A stretch of DNA of 64,000 nt from Halococcus agarilyticus (lineage in GTDB: Archaea; Halobacteriota; Halobacteria; Halobacteriales; Halococcaceae): the NCBI RefSeq assembly GCF_000334895.1, contig NZ_BAFM01000010.1:1-64000 (forward strand), read 5' to 3'. This document shows positions 39,181-47,653 of this stretch, piece after piece. A program made the position numbers and the translations under genes. Every line of letters starts with the position of its first letter. Within the stretch, counting starts at the first letter, position 1. The notes beneath the pieces were generated by a model. The model saw nothing but the letters and a program-made list of their open reading frames with translations. It did not search any database and had not been told where the DNA came from.

Positions 39181-39187
39181 ATTTATG
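39181..39187 (+). promoter_or_regulatory. TATA-like box of VOC gene
   Basis: The sequence atttatg is centred 27 nt before ATG 39211, predicting a leaderless mRNA. Confidence 0.55.
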
Positions 39188-39210
39188 ACCCTTCCTCGTC
39201 TCGATCGGCC

Positions 39211-39573
39211 ATGATTCAGTGGCGACGGATCGACCACGTCCAGGTCACGATCCCTCCCGGGGAAGTCGACGCGGCGCGCGAGTTCTACGGCGAGGTTCTC
39301 GGGCTGACCCCGATCGAGCAACCCGATTCGTTCGGCGACACCGACACCACGTGGTATCGCGCGGGTGACGTCGAGATCCACCTCGGCGTCGAGGATTCCG
39401 ACGAACAGTCCAGGCGACATCCCGCCTTCGAGATCGCGGACGTCGCCGCTGCGCGTGACCGGCTCGAAGCTCACGGTATCGAGACGGTCGACGAACCGCC
39501 GATTCCGGGTCGCGAGCGCTTCTCGTTTCGTGACCCGTTCGACAATCGGATCGAACTCCTCCAGCGAGCCTGA
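39211..39573 (+). CDS. VOC family (glyoxalase-like) protein
   Basis: A 120-residue vicinal-oxygen-chelate protein. Strand motifs HVQVTIPPG, REFYGEVLGLTPI, VEIHLGVE and FRDPFDNRIELLQ place the metal ligands His, His/Glu and the terminal Glu of the betaalphabetabetabeta fold. Members include glyoxalases, dioxygenases and resistance proteins, so the substrate is open. It is 40 nt upstream of rnhB and may be co-transcribed. Confidence 0.8.
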   Translation: MIQWRRIDHVQVTIPPGEVDAAREFYGEVLGLTPIEQPDSFGDTDTTWYRAGDVEIHLGVEDSDEQSRRHPAFEIADVAAARDRLEAHGIETVDEPPIPGRERFSFRDPFDNRIELLQRA

Positions 39574-39613
39574 CGGACGAAAGACGCTTCTCGCCGCCGC
39601 TCGGGACGGGTGC

Positions 39614-40297
39614 ATGGAGCGTTCGTTCGGCGTCGACGAGGCCGGCCGCGGCCCCGTCCTCGGCTCGCTGTTCGTGGCGTGCGTCCGCGCCGACCCCGCC
39701 GCCCTCCCCGCGGGCATCGACGACTCGAAGCGACTCTCGCCAGGCCGCCGCGAGGCGCTCGCTGCCGACCTCCGCGACGACGACCGGATCGCGGTCGCGG
39801 TCCGGGAGGTCACGCCGACCGAAATCGACGCACCCGACACCGACCTGAACGCGCTCACGATCGAGGCAGGTGCGGCCGCGATCGATAGCGTGGCGAGCGT
39901 CGGGGCCGACGCCGAAGCGACAGCCGACAGGACGGCAGCCGATGCAGCCGGCGTGGTCGACGCCTGTGACACCGATGCGGAGCGGTTCGGGCGGCGCGTC
40001 CGTGAGGCCACGACCGCGGACGTCGAGATCACCGCCGAACACGGCGCAGATGAGAAATACGACCTCGTCGGTGCGGCGAGCGTCGTCGCCAAGGTCGCTC
40101 GTGACGCTCACATCGGGGCCCTCGCGGACGAACACGGCCCCGTCGGGAGCGGCTACCCGAGCGATCCCACCACCCGCGAGTTTCTCGCGAAGTACGTCCG
40201 CGAGCAGGGCGATCTTCCATCCTTCGCGCGTCGGTCGTGGAAGACGAGCCGCGAGGCGCTCGCGGCCGCCGAACAGTCGGCGCTCGCGGAGTTCTGA
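39614..40297 (+). CDS. rnhB: Ribonuclease HII
   Basis: A 227-residue enzyme that removes RNA from RNA-DNA hybrids and single ribonucleotides from DNA. The catalytic acids are visible in GVDEAGRGPVLGS (Asp8, Glu9), in EKYDLVGAASVVAKVARD, and DSKRLS is present. The C-terminal SGYPSDPTT region is typical. An Ala/Asp-rich insertion near residues 90-130 makes it slightly longer than many archaeal RNase HII. ATG 39614 begins the family MERSFGVDEAG. Confidence 0.94.
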   Translation: MERSFGVDEAGRGPVLGSLFVACVRADPAALPAGIDDSKRLSPGRREALAADLRDDDRIAVAVREVTPTEIDAPDTDLNALTIEAGAAAIDSVASVGADAEATADRTAADAAGVVDACDTDAERFGRRVREATTADVEITAEHGADEKYDLVGAASVVAKVARDAHIGALADEHGPVGSGYPSDPTTREFLAKYVREQGDLPSFARRSWKTSREALAAAEQSALAEF

Positions 40298-40383
40298 GCG
40301 ATCATGAATCGTTAGTGAGCACGAGAACACAAACCGCGATTCCCGGCACAACTGATCGTCCGCACAGCACCGCAACTGTCCAC

Positions 40384-40483
40384 ACGCCTCCCCAACCAAC
40401 TCCCTCGTTCGCTCGCTACGCTCGCCTCACTCGGTCATCCCTCGCGCGAGTCGTGCGTCTTCGACGCACTCCCGCGCGCCGAC
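40384..40483 (+). repeat. Intergenic repeat before the DUF2298 gene
   Basis: This stretch starts with cctccccaac and ends with a 43-bp block (40441-40483) containing CTCGCGCGAGTCG and ACTCCCGCGCGCCGAC. A related copy (43254-43446, longer) follows the DUF2298 gene in the same orientation. The gap 40298-40591 holds no convincing gene. Confidence 0.5.
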
Positions 40484-40591
40484 CGCGGTGACTGCCACGC
40501 TACACGCGCTCCTCTCCACTGGCCGTCCGGCGTCCGATAGCGACGCTGCGAACGGAATCCCTTTGCCGTCCCGCACCGGTTGGTCGGTCGA

Positions 40592-43084
40592 ATGGAGTAC
40601 GGTCTCGTCGCGCTGTGGTTCGTGGCCTACGCCCTCCTCGCCGTCGTGGGAGCGCCGATCGCCTCTCTCCTCTTCGAGCGCTTTCCCGACCGCGGCGCGA
40701 CGTTCGCGCTCCCGATCTCGCTCGCGGTCCTCACGCTCGTCGCCTACTGGGTCGGTCACGCCAGGTTCGGCTGGGTCGCGGTCGGCGTCGCGGTCGCGGT
40801 CCTCCTCGTCGCGTCCGGTCTCGCTCTCCGCGCCGGCGGGTCGATCCACCTTCGTGGCCTCGCCGCTGCGATGGCGGTGTTCGGTGTCGCGTTCGCGTTC
40901 CTGCTCGCGATCCGGGCGGTCGATCCGGCGGTGCATCCCGGCGGCGGCGAGAAGTTCCTCGATTTCGGCCTGATCCAGACGGTGCTGCGCGCCGATCGCC
41001 TCCCGCCGGAGGACTTCTGGTTCGCGGGCGAGCGCCTCCGGTACTACTACGGCGGGTTCGTGATGACCGCGCTGCTCTCGATGCTCACGGACACGCCCGC
41101 ACGCTACGCGTACAACCTCGCCCTCGCCGGGTTCTTCGCGTCGCTCGTGACCGCCGCCTACGGCCTCGCGGGCGCGATCGCCGCCTCTCACGGTCGCTCG
41201 CACCGCCTCGCGGGTGCGCTCGCGGCCCTCTTCGTCGGGATCGGCGGCAACCTCGCGACGCCCGGAAGGATGCTCCTCGGGGTTCTCCCCGACGATCTCG
41301 CCGCCCAGTACGGCCGCGTTTTCTTCGCTGGCGTCCGCGGCGTTCCCTACGAGGAGGCGCTCGCGAACCTCACCACTCCGAAGGAGTTCTCGTACTGGTA
41401 CGGCCGGTACGTGATCGACGGGACGCTCAACGTCTTCCCACTCTGGTCCTTTCTCAACGGCGACCTGAGCGCGTTCATGATCGCGATGACGTTTCTCCTC
41501 GGCTGTGTCGCGCTCTCCTTCGCGTACTACCGAACCCCTGAGACCGCTCTCACCCGCCGGCGCGCGCTCGTCTTCGTCGCGTTCCCGCCCGCGGTGGGTC
41601 TGTGCGCACTGATCAGCACGTGGAGCGTGCCGAGCGCGGTCGGCGTGCTCTGGCTCTCGCTCGCCCTCGGTGACGCCCGCCCGGCGACGCTACTGCCCAG
41701 CGTGCTCGCCCGGCATCTCCCCACCTCGCCGGACGCTACGGCCGGTCCCGCCCGCCTTGCTCGGTTCCGACACGAACTCTCACGGACGGTCGTCGCGGCC
41801 GTGCTCGCGTGCGCCGGCGGCCTCGCGGGCGCGGCGCTCGCCTCGCCGTTCCTCCTCTTTCACCGGCCGGCAGTCCGCGGGGTCAAGTTCCTCCCGCCAC
41901 GCAGCGGTCTCGGCGAGCTGTTCTTGGTCCACGGGGCCTTCCTCACGCTCTTCGCTCTCTACCTCGTCGCTCGCCGACCACGGTGGCTGCGAGCCCGACT
42001 CGCGCGCGCGCCGCCGAGAGCGCTCGCGATCACGGGCATCGCGAGCGTCGCGGTGTTCGCCGTACTCGGCCTGGTCGTGGATCTCGCGGCGGTCGCGCTC
42101 GCCGGCCCGTTCGTCGTCGCCGGCTGGGTGCTGTGTCGCACACGCGCCGATTCCTCGCGGGGGCCGGCGGATGCGACGGCGACCGAGCGGACGCGATCTC
42201 CCCATCGCTCCTCGTCCGGATCGGAGTCGCGGATTCTCGGTGGGGGCGGCCTCGTGGGCTACGAGACGGTGCTGATCGTCGCGGGTGCGGGCCTCGTGCT
42301 CGCGGTGGAGTTCGCGTACGTGAGCGCGGGCTCGATCACCCGCAACGTGCGCTGGAAGACCGTGTTCAAGGTGTACCTCCAGGTCTGGGTGCTCTGGGGC
42401 ACCGCCGGCGGCGTCGCGCTCGCGTGGCTGCTCGCGGCAGCCAAGGACACGCTCGTCGGCGCGCTCGCCGATCGATCCGCGCCGCAACCACGCACCGCGC
42501 TCGCCGCTGGCCTCTCTATCCTCGCGATCGCGGCGCTCGTGGTCCCGGCCACCGGCACGTTCGCCGGGCTCGCGCTCGCGACGCACTTCGACGACCCGCC
42601 CGCGGAGTCCGCCGGCCTCGATCCCTCGCTCGACGCGACCCGGTTCGTCGACGTCTCCCGGCCGGCCCAGGCCGAATCGATCGCGTGGCTCGACAATCGC
42701 TCGGGCCAGCCGAACATCGTGACCGAGCCGGGCACCCGGATGTACACGTGGACGAGCGCGCCCGCGACCCTCACCGGCGTGCCGACCGTGATCGGGTGGC
42801 GACACGAGCGCGGCTACCGCGGCGCGGCGGCGTTCGAGGAGCGCGTCGCGGCCGTGAACACGATCTACACCGAACCGTGGTCCGAAGGCGCTCCCGTGAT
42901 CGACGAGCACGACGTCCGGTACATCTACGTCGGCCCACCCGAGCGCGAGCGTTACGGCGACGTCCAGAACTACGCACGCCAGGCGAACGTCTCGGTCGCG
43001 TTCGAGAACAGCGCGGTGACGATCTACGCGGTCGATCCCGCTTTCGTCTGCGAACCTGAGGACACGAACTGCGATACCGGGTGA
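40592..43084 (+). CDS. DUF2298 (Chlor_Arch_YYY) large membrane protein
   Basis: An 830-residue protein with about 16-18 membrane helices. It carries the signature around DRLPPEDFWFAGERLRYYYGG (about residues 135-155, read in parts), which gives the YYY name of DUF2298. A C-terminal soluble part (about 690-825) follows, ending in two Cys residues (CEPEDTNC). The family is related in layout to GT-C glycosyltransferases such as dolichyl-phosphate-mannose mannosyltransferases, so a surface glycan role is plausible but unproven. It lies alone, flanked by related intergenic repeats. Confidence 0.8.
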   Translation: MEYGLVALWFVAYALLAVVGAPIASLLFERFPDRGATFALPISLAVLTLVAYWVGHARFGWVAVGVAVAVLLVASGLALRAGGSIHLRGLAAAMAVFGVAFAFLLAIRAVDPAVHPGGGEKFLDFGLIQTVLRADRLPPEDFWFAGERLRYYYGGFVMTALLSMLTDTPARYAYNLALAGFFASLVTAAYGLAGAIAASHGRSHRLAGALAALFVGIGGNLATPGRMLLGVLPDDLAAQYGRVFFAGVRGVPYEEALANLTTPKEFSYWYGRYVIDGTLNVFPLWSFLNGDLSAFMIAMTFLLGCVALSFAYYRTPETALTRRRALVFVAFPPAVGLCALISTWSVPSAVGVLWLSLALGDARPATLLPSVLARHLPTSPDATAGPARLARFRHELSRTVVAAVLACAGGLAGAALASPFLLFHRPAVRGVKFLPPRSGLGELFLVHGAFLTLFALYLVARRPRWLRARLARAPPRALAITGIASVAVFAVLGLVVDLAAVALAGPFVVAGWVLCRTRADSSRGPADATATERTRSPHRSSSGSESRILGGGGLVGYETVLIVAGAGLVLAVEFAYVSAGSITRNVRWKTVFKVYLQVWVLWGTAGGVALAWLLAAAKDTLVGALADRSAPQPRTALAAGLSILAIAALVVPATGTFAGLALATHFDDPPAESAGLDPSLDATRFVDVSRPAQAESIAWLDNRSGQPNIVTEPGTRMYTWTSAPATLTGVPTVIGWRHERGYRGAAAFEERVAAVNTIYTEPWSEGAPVIDEHDVRYIYVGPPERERYGDVQNYARQANVSVAFENSAVTIYAVDPAFVCEPEDTNCDTG

Positions 43085-43253
43085 ATCGCGACGGCGGTAT
43101 CGAGTTGCGAAACTGCTTGCCGAGCAACCGCTGCGGATGGGACTGAAAGGGGCTGCCGGGGGCTTTCCGAAGCGGTTGCGATCGTCAGTGCTGTCGTCGT
43201 CGAGACCGCACTACTGCCGACACAAACGAGAACCGCAGGCCACGACCTCCCCA

Positions 43254-43446
43254 ACCGATTCCTTCGCTCGCCACGCTCGCTCAGTCATCCACCGTCAGAG
43301 CTTCGCTCTGACGAGCCTGCGCTCGCTCCGCTCACGGCTCACTACGTTCGCCGTTCGCATCGAGGCGCTCCCGTTAGTCGCGCCTCGCACCGCTCGCGCA
43401 GACCTCGCGCGAGTCGCACGCCTCCGGCGTACTCCCGTGCGCCGAC
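43254..43446 (+). repeat. Intergenic repeat and TTC-loop hairpin after the DUF2298 gene
   Basis: The stretch starts with cctccccaac (43255) and ends with a 43-bp block (43404-43446) related to 40441-40483. Between them is CGTCAGAGC-TTC-GCTCTGACG (43293-43313), a 9-bp stem with a three-base loop. It may serve 3' ends of the converging DUF2298 and secD transcripts. The gap 43085-43496 holds no gene. Confidence 0.5.
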
Positions 43447-43496
43447 AGCAACAGCCAGACTCCCGCGATCGACCCCGCGCGCCGAAACGTTTCACT

Positions 43497-45140
43497 TCAG
43501 CCGTCGGTCACGAGGTTCCGGAGCACGTTGCCGTACGCCGGCCGCGTGATGAGGACCCCGATGAGCACGCCGACGATGGTGACGAGCGCGAACCCCTGGA
43601 GGTCACCGAGCGAGAGCACCGCGAGTGGGCTCATCGCGACGATGGTGGTGGCGGCGGCCGCACCGATGACCCACAGCGCCCGGCGGAACCGGCTCTTGAA
43701 CACGCGGCCGGTCTTGACGTCGCTCTGGAGGATCTCGTCAGCGATGATCACGAGATCGTCCACCCCGGTGCCGATGACCGCGATGAACCCCGCGATGTGC
43801 GAGAGATCGAGCGCGAGCCCGATCGCGGACGCGAACCCGAGGAGGATGAACACCTCCGAGAGCGCGGTCACCACCATCGGCGCGGCCACCCGCGGATCGC
43901 GATACCGGATGAACACCGTGACCGCGACCGCGAGCACCGCGACCAGGCCCGTGACGAGCGAGAAGACTTTGAACCGCTCGGCGAGGCTCGGCAAGATGAA
44001 CTGACTCGTCCCGGCGTCGAGGTTCAGCCGGGCGGGCAGCGCACCCGCCTGGAGGTCGACCCGGAGGTCCTGAGCCTCCGAGACGTTCGGCGCGGAGGTC
44101 TGGTACTCCGGCCGGTTCTCGAAGTCGCCGCTGGCGAACGACCGAGCGAGGTTGGGCACGACCTCGGCGGAATAGACCACCCGTCCGTCGACCACGGTGA
44201 GCAGGCAGTGACCTGTTCGGCTCTGCTGGAACTGACACGTGCTGTTTGCTGGGTCAGCGAAGCCGTACTGGCGCATGTCGGCCGCGAATGGCCCGGCGGC
44301 CTCGTCGGTCAGCGTCACCGGCACCACCGGCTGGCCGGCCTCGCCGCGCGTGACGGGGCTGATGGTCCCGAACCCCTCCTGGCTCTGGAGCACCGTGACG
44401 CTACAATACCCGTCCGGCACCGTCTCGTTCGACGTGGCGTTGTCCCAGCTATCAGGATTGCAGTACTCCGGCGTCCTGTTGCCCTCGACCGGGAAGTACG
44501 CCACCGTCGCCACCCGGCCCTGGTCGGCGACGAGATCCCGCACCTCCGAACGATTTTGATTCGGGACCTCGATCTGAATGTACTGCTCGCCCGCCGACTG
44601 CACTGTCTGGACTGTCCCGCCGGCGAGTCCCGCCTCGTTGACCTTGTTTTCGAGCGTGTTCACCGCCGTCTCGTAGGTCGTCTCGGTCACGCCCTCGCTG
44701 ATGTCGCCGGCCGAGACGTCGAGCCCGGCCGACTGGAGCGCCCGCGCGAACTCCGCCTGGGAGACGTTGCCGGTGCCGTTCGCGGACTCCGGGCCCGTGA
44801 CCCGCTCGGGGAAGACCTCGACGGTGGCGGAGCCGTTGCCGGTCCGGACCTGGACGTCGGCCGCCGAAACGTTGAGCGCGGTCGCGACCGCCTGGCTGGT
44901 GTTGGCCTGCTCGCCTGGCGCGACATCGACGCCCTCGGCGGTTAGCCCGACGAGCGGCGCGCGAATCTGTGTCCCGCCCGAGAGATCGAGCCCGAACTGG
45001 AGGTTGGTCGGGCCGTCGGCGGTCGGGGCCGTAGCGGTCGCGTTCGCCGCGCCGCCGCCGAGCGGGGGCGCGAACAGCGCGACCCCACCGGCGACCACGA
45101 ACACGACGAGCAGGACGAGCCGCCAGTTCTCTCTGATCAT
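43497..45140 (-). CDS. secD: Protein translocase subunit SecD
   Basis: A 547-residue membrane protein of the RND superfamily that supports Sec-dependent protein export using the ion gradient. One N-terminal helix is followed by a large extracellular P1 domain with FGLDLSGGTQIR near the start, and five C-terminal helices (about 385-540) with GVDDLVIIADE. ATG 45140 overlaps the secF stop by four bases. The order secF-secD is typical of archaea and opposite to bacteria. Confidence 0.95.
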   Translation of the reverse strand: MIRENWRLVLLVVFVVAGGVALFAPPLGGGAANATATAPTADGPTNLQFGLDLSGGTQIRAPLVGLTAEGVDVAPGEQANTSQAVATALNVSAADVQVRTGNGSATVEVFPERVTGPESANGTGNVSQAEFARALQSAGLDVSAGDISEGVTETTYETAVNTLENKVNEAGLAGGTVQTVQSAGEQYIQIEVPNQNRSEVRDLVADQGRVATVAYFPVEGNRTPEYCNPDSWDNATSNETVPDGYCSVTVLQSQEGFGTISPVTRGEAGQPVVPVTLTDEAAGPFAADMRQYGFADPANSTCQFQQSRTGHCLLTVVDGRVVYSAEVVPNLARSFASGDFENRPEYQTSAPNVSEAQDLRVDLQAGALPARLNLDAGTSQFILPSLAERFKVFSLVTGLVAVLAVAVTVFIRYRDPRVAAPMVVTALSEVFILLGFASAIGLALDLSHIAGFIAVIGTGVDDLVIIADEILQSDVKTGRVFKSRFRRALWVIGAAAATTIVAMSPLAVLSLGDLQGFALVTIVGVLIGVLITRPAYGNVLRNLVTDG

Positions 45141-45994
45141 CGGGCGATCCCCTCGTACTTGTACCACCGCAGCAGACTCACGTTCATCAGGTAGGTGTTC
45201 ATCAGGTCGGCCGTGAGCCCGAACACGAGGACGATCCCGATGTCGGGCAGGAGCGGAATCCCCAGATACGTCGCCACGATCGCCATCACCGCCATCGCCG
45301 AGATCGACGTCAGCGTCATCGTCACTCCGGTGCGCATCGCGCGATACGTGCTCTCGTAGAAATCACCCCGTCGCCGGAGGATGTGATTGTTGAGAAGGAT
45401 GTCGGAGTCGACGCTGTACCCGATCAGCATGAGGAGTGCGGCCACCGTCCCGAGTGAGAGCTTGATCCCGACGAGGTTCATCAGCGCGAGCGGGATCACG
45501 ATGTCCGAAAACGCCGACAGCACCACCGCGACCGAGGGCACGAACGTCCGGAACATCCCGAACACGAGGAGCGCCATCCCGACGAACGCCACGCCGAGAC
45601 CGATCAGTCCGAGCCGCTGGGTCTCGGCGCTGAAGCTCGCCGACGTCCCCTGCACCGATTCGACCGTGTAGCCCGCCTGCTCGGCACTCTGTCGGATCGC
45701 GTCGGTGTCGGTCGACTGGAAGGTGACGACGTAGCTCTCCTCGCCGCGGACCTGACGCGTCGATTCGTCCTCGATGGCGAAGGCGTCCTCGATGGCGACG
45801 TCGGAGCCGGCGGTCGAGATCTGGATCTCGGTGCCGCCGGTGAAGGCGATGCCCGGCGTCACCGGTGCGCCGGTCACGACGTACCACCCGACGAGCACCA
45901 CCAACGCGAGCGCGAGCACCGCCAGCGGGATCGCCGCGAGCTGACGGTTCGAATAGTCGGGATACTCCACGTCCGGCACGTCGAACGCAACCAT
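45137..45994 (-). CDS. secF: Protein translocase subunit SecF
   Basis: A 285-residue partner of SecD with six membrane helices. It has GIAFTGGTEIQI after the first helix, and the conserved SVDSDILLNNHILRRR in helices 4-5 (about 200-215). A TATA-like gcttatt about 27 nt before ATG 45994 suggests a leaderless secFD mRNA. The four-base overlap with secD indicates coupled translation. Confidence 0.95.
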   Translation of the reverse strand: MVAFDVPDVEYPDYSNRQLAAIPLAVLALALVVLVGWYVVTGAPVTPGIAFTGGTEIQISTAGSDVAIEDAFAIEDESTRQVRGEESYVVTFQSTDTDAIRQSAEQAGYTVESVQGTSASFSAETQRLGLIGLGVAFVGMALLVFGMFRTFVPSVAVVLSAFSDIVIPLALMNLVGIKLSLGTVAALLMLIGYSVDSDILLNNHILRRRGDFYESTYRAMRTGVTMTLTSISAMAVMAIVATYLGIPLLPDIGIVLVFGLTADLMNTYLMNVSLLRWYKYEGIAR

Positions 45995-46078
45995 GTCCTG
46001 CGGTGCGGAACGCCTCCGAATAAGCCTTGGTATATCGCCACCGACCGCCCCGCTGTGGCACGTCCAGTCGAGTCACGA

Positions 46079-46276
46079 CTACCGCCGCCGTCCCACGAGC
46101 GCGACGACGGCGAGGGCCACGACGACCCTACCAACGATCCCGAATCCGGGACCGTTCGACGATGTCGTCTCGGCCCGTGTTTCGGTCAGACAGGACGACG
46201 CTTGGGTGTAGAAATTGATCGTCTGGCCTCCGGTGGCCTCGAACGCGAAGAAATCCACGACGCTCCCTCGGTTCAC
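46079..46276 (-). pseudogene. Possible C-terminal remnant of a PGF-CTERM surface protein
   Basis: A 65-codon frame (GTG 46276) ends with NGPGFGIVGRVVVALAVVALVGRRR in parts: a PGF motif, a hydrophobic helix and terminal arginines, as recognised by archaeosortase A. Only about 40 residues precede the tail. The frame stays open upstream to the previous gene's stop and contains Cys and Asp/Gly-rich residues like the end of a larger surface domain. It is probably a decayed end of a surface protein, though a tiny intact protein cannot be excluded. Confidence 0.45.
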
Positions 46277-46343
46277 GTGATCGACTCCGGGTTCCGATCC
46301 CCCTCGAATACGATTTCTGTCGTCGTGACACTCCTCGATCCCG

Positions 46344-46862
46344 CTAGGGCATGTAGCGAACGCTCACCACGCCGTCCTCGGTGTCGGCGCGGACTTCGAC
46401 GCGCTCGACGCCGAGGTCGGCCGCACGCACCAGGGTCGCCTCGTCGTCGAGTACGTCCGCGATCGCGTCCTCGACCTCCTTCGGTGGTACGGTGAGCACG
46501 TGGATTTCACCGATGCCGGCCCGTTCCCGCCGGGTGAGATCACCCTCGTTTTGGCCGGCCGCGATCTCGCGTTCCTGTGTCGTGGGTGGCTCCGAACTCC
46601 GCTCCGTGGTCAGCGATCGACGGTCCCGGATCTCGCGGAGTTCCCACGCCACGTCGAGTGGCGGTTCGGGCGCGATGGTCGCCTCGATCGCGTCGTCTGG
46701 CGACAGTGCGCCCCCTCCTTCCGATCCGTCGCCGGCGAGGTCCGAGTCCGCGTCGAGTGTGGGGTTCGTGGCGAGCGTGTGGACCTGACCGTCCGCGGTG
46801 TCTTTCAGCACCGCGGAATCGTCGTCGGCGTGCGTGACGAGAAAGGTTCCCTGCTTTGCCAT
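46344..46862 (-). CDS. DUF5812 family protein
   Basis: A 172-residue acidic haloarchaeal protein. It begins GTFLVTHADDDSAVLKDTADGQVHTL, shown here in parts as an OB/KOW-like beta region. A variable Asp/Gly insert follows at about 40-60, then EATIAPEPPLDVAWELREI, PPTTQERE and the C-terminal HVLTVPP...VEVRADTEDGVVSVRYMP. These features match DUF5812. ATG 46862 is preferred over an earlier start because the extra residues are not acidic. Function is unknown. Confidence 0.85.
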   Translation of the reverse strand: MAKQGTFLVTHADDDSAVLKDTADGQVHTLATNPTLDADSDLAGDGSEGGGALSPDDAIEATIAPEPPLDVAWELREIRDRRSLTTERSSEPPTTQEREIAAGQNEGDLTRRERAGIGEIHVLTVPPKEVEDAIADVLDDEATLVRAADLGVERVEVRADTEDGVVSVRYMP

Positions 46863-46930
46863 ACCGTCGTCTCGGCCGCCGACGGATTGAGGCTTTCCGG
46901 TCGCGTCGCGGGTTCGCGCGGCGGCCGTCG

Positions 46931-47578
46931 TCACTTCGTCAGCCGGTGGGCGAGGGCGATCAGCCCCGCGGCGAGCACCGGCGGAACGAGGCCGGCGAGC
47001 TGTGGGAGCCCGTAGAAGAACTCGACGATCGGGACGAGGATGTCGATGGTCGTCCGGACGATCGGAAGCTGGACACTCCCGATCGTGTTCCCGCCGAGCA
47101 CGATCGCGACCGGCTGTGGCGGGGTCTGCTGTGCGGGCGGTACCGAGATCAGGAGTCCGAGATACAGCGAACCGAGAAAGGCGAAGCCGGCGAGCCCGAG
47201 CGCCCCGTCGTAGCGTTTCGTCGACCCCTCGCGGCGGTGTCGCCGCGCGACGAGGAGGAGGGGCGCGAGTATCGGCCCGACGACGAACAGCCCGACCACC
47301 ACGTAGAACGCTCGCGAGAGCGTCAGCGACCCCCCGCCAGTACCGGTCGCGGTCGCGCCGAACACCACGACGAGCGCGAGCGTCATCAGCACCGTCACGG
47401 CGACGGCCGCGAGCGTGCCGATCACGACGTACCCTCTGAAGAGCCGGGAGCGACTCGCGCGGAACGCGTACGGGATCGCGGTCAGGAGCCCCGAGTACGT
47501 CGTTTCCTCCGACCCTCCGGCCTCGCCGATCCCACCACTTCCGTCGGCGTCCTCCACCGTCCCGGAGCGGTCGGCCAT
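46931..47578 (-). CDS. Polytopic membrane protein, unknown
   Basis: A 215-residue protein with a soluble acidic lead (about 40 residues), then about five membrane helices and a short amphipathic region near GGNTIGSVQLPIVRTT. The arrangement resembles Yip1-like or DUF-type haloarchaeal membrane proteins. ATG 47578 (MADRSG) is chosen over an ATG two codons upstream. It is divergent from pgi. No function is assigned. Confidence 0.6.
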   Translation of the reverse strand: MADRSGTVEDADGSGGIGEAGGSEETTYSGLLTAIPYAFRASRSRLFRGYVVIGTLAAVAVTVLMTLALVVVFGATATGTGGGSLTLSRAFYVVVGLFVVGPILAPLLLVARRHRREGSTKRYDGALGLAGFAFLGSLYLGLLISVPPAQQTPPQPVAIVLGGNTIGSVQLPIVRTTIDILVPIVEFFYGLPQLAGLVPPVLAAGLIALAHRLTK

Positions 47579-47624
47579 ACCCAAACTGGGACGGCCGGGC
47601 GATTAAGCGCCGCGGTCGACAACG

Positions 47625-47632
47625 ACTTTACC
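47625..47632 (+). promoter_or_regulatory. TATA-like box of pgi
   Basis: The sequence actttacc is centred about 26 nt before ATG 47654, consistent with a leaderless transcript. Confidence 0.5.
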
Positions 47633-47653
47633 CCGGCGCGAACCACTCTTCGC

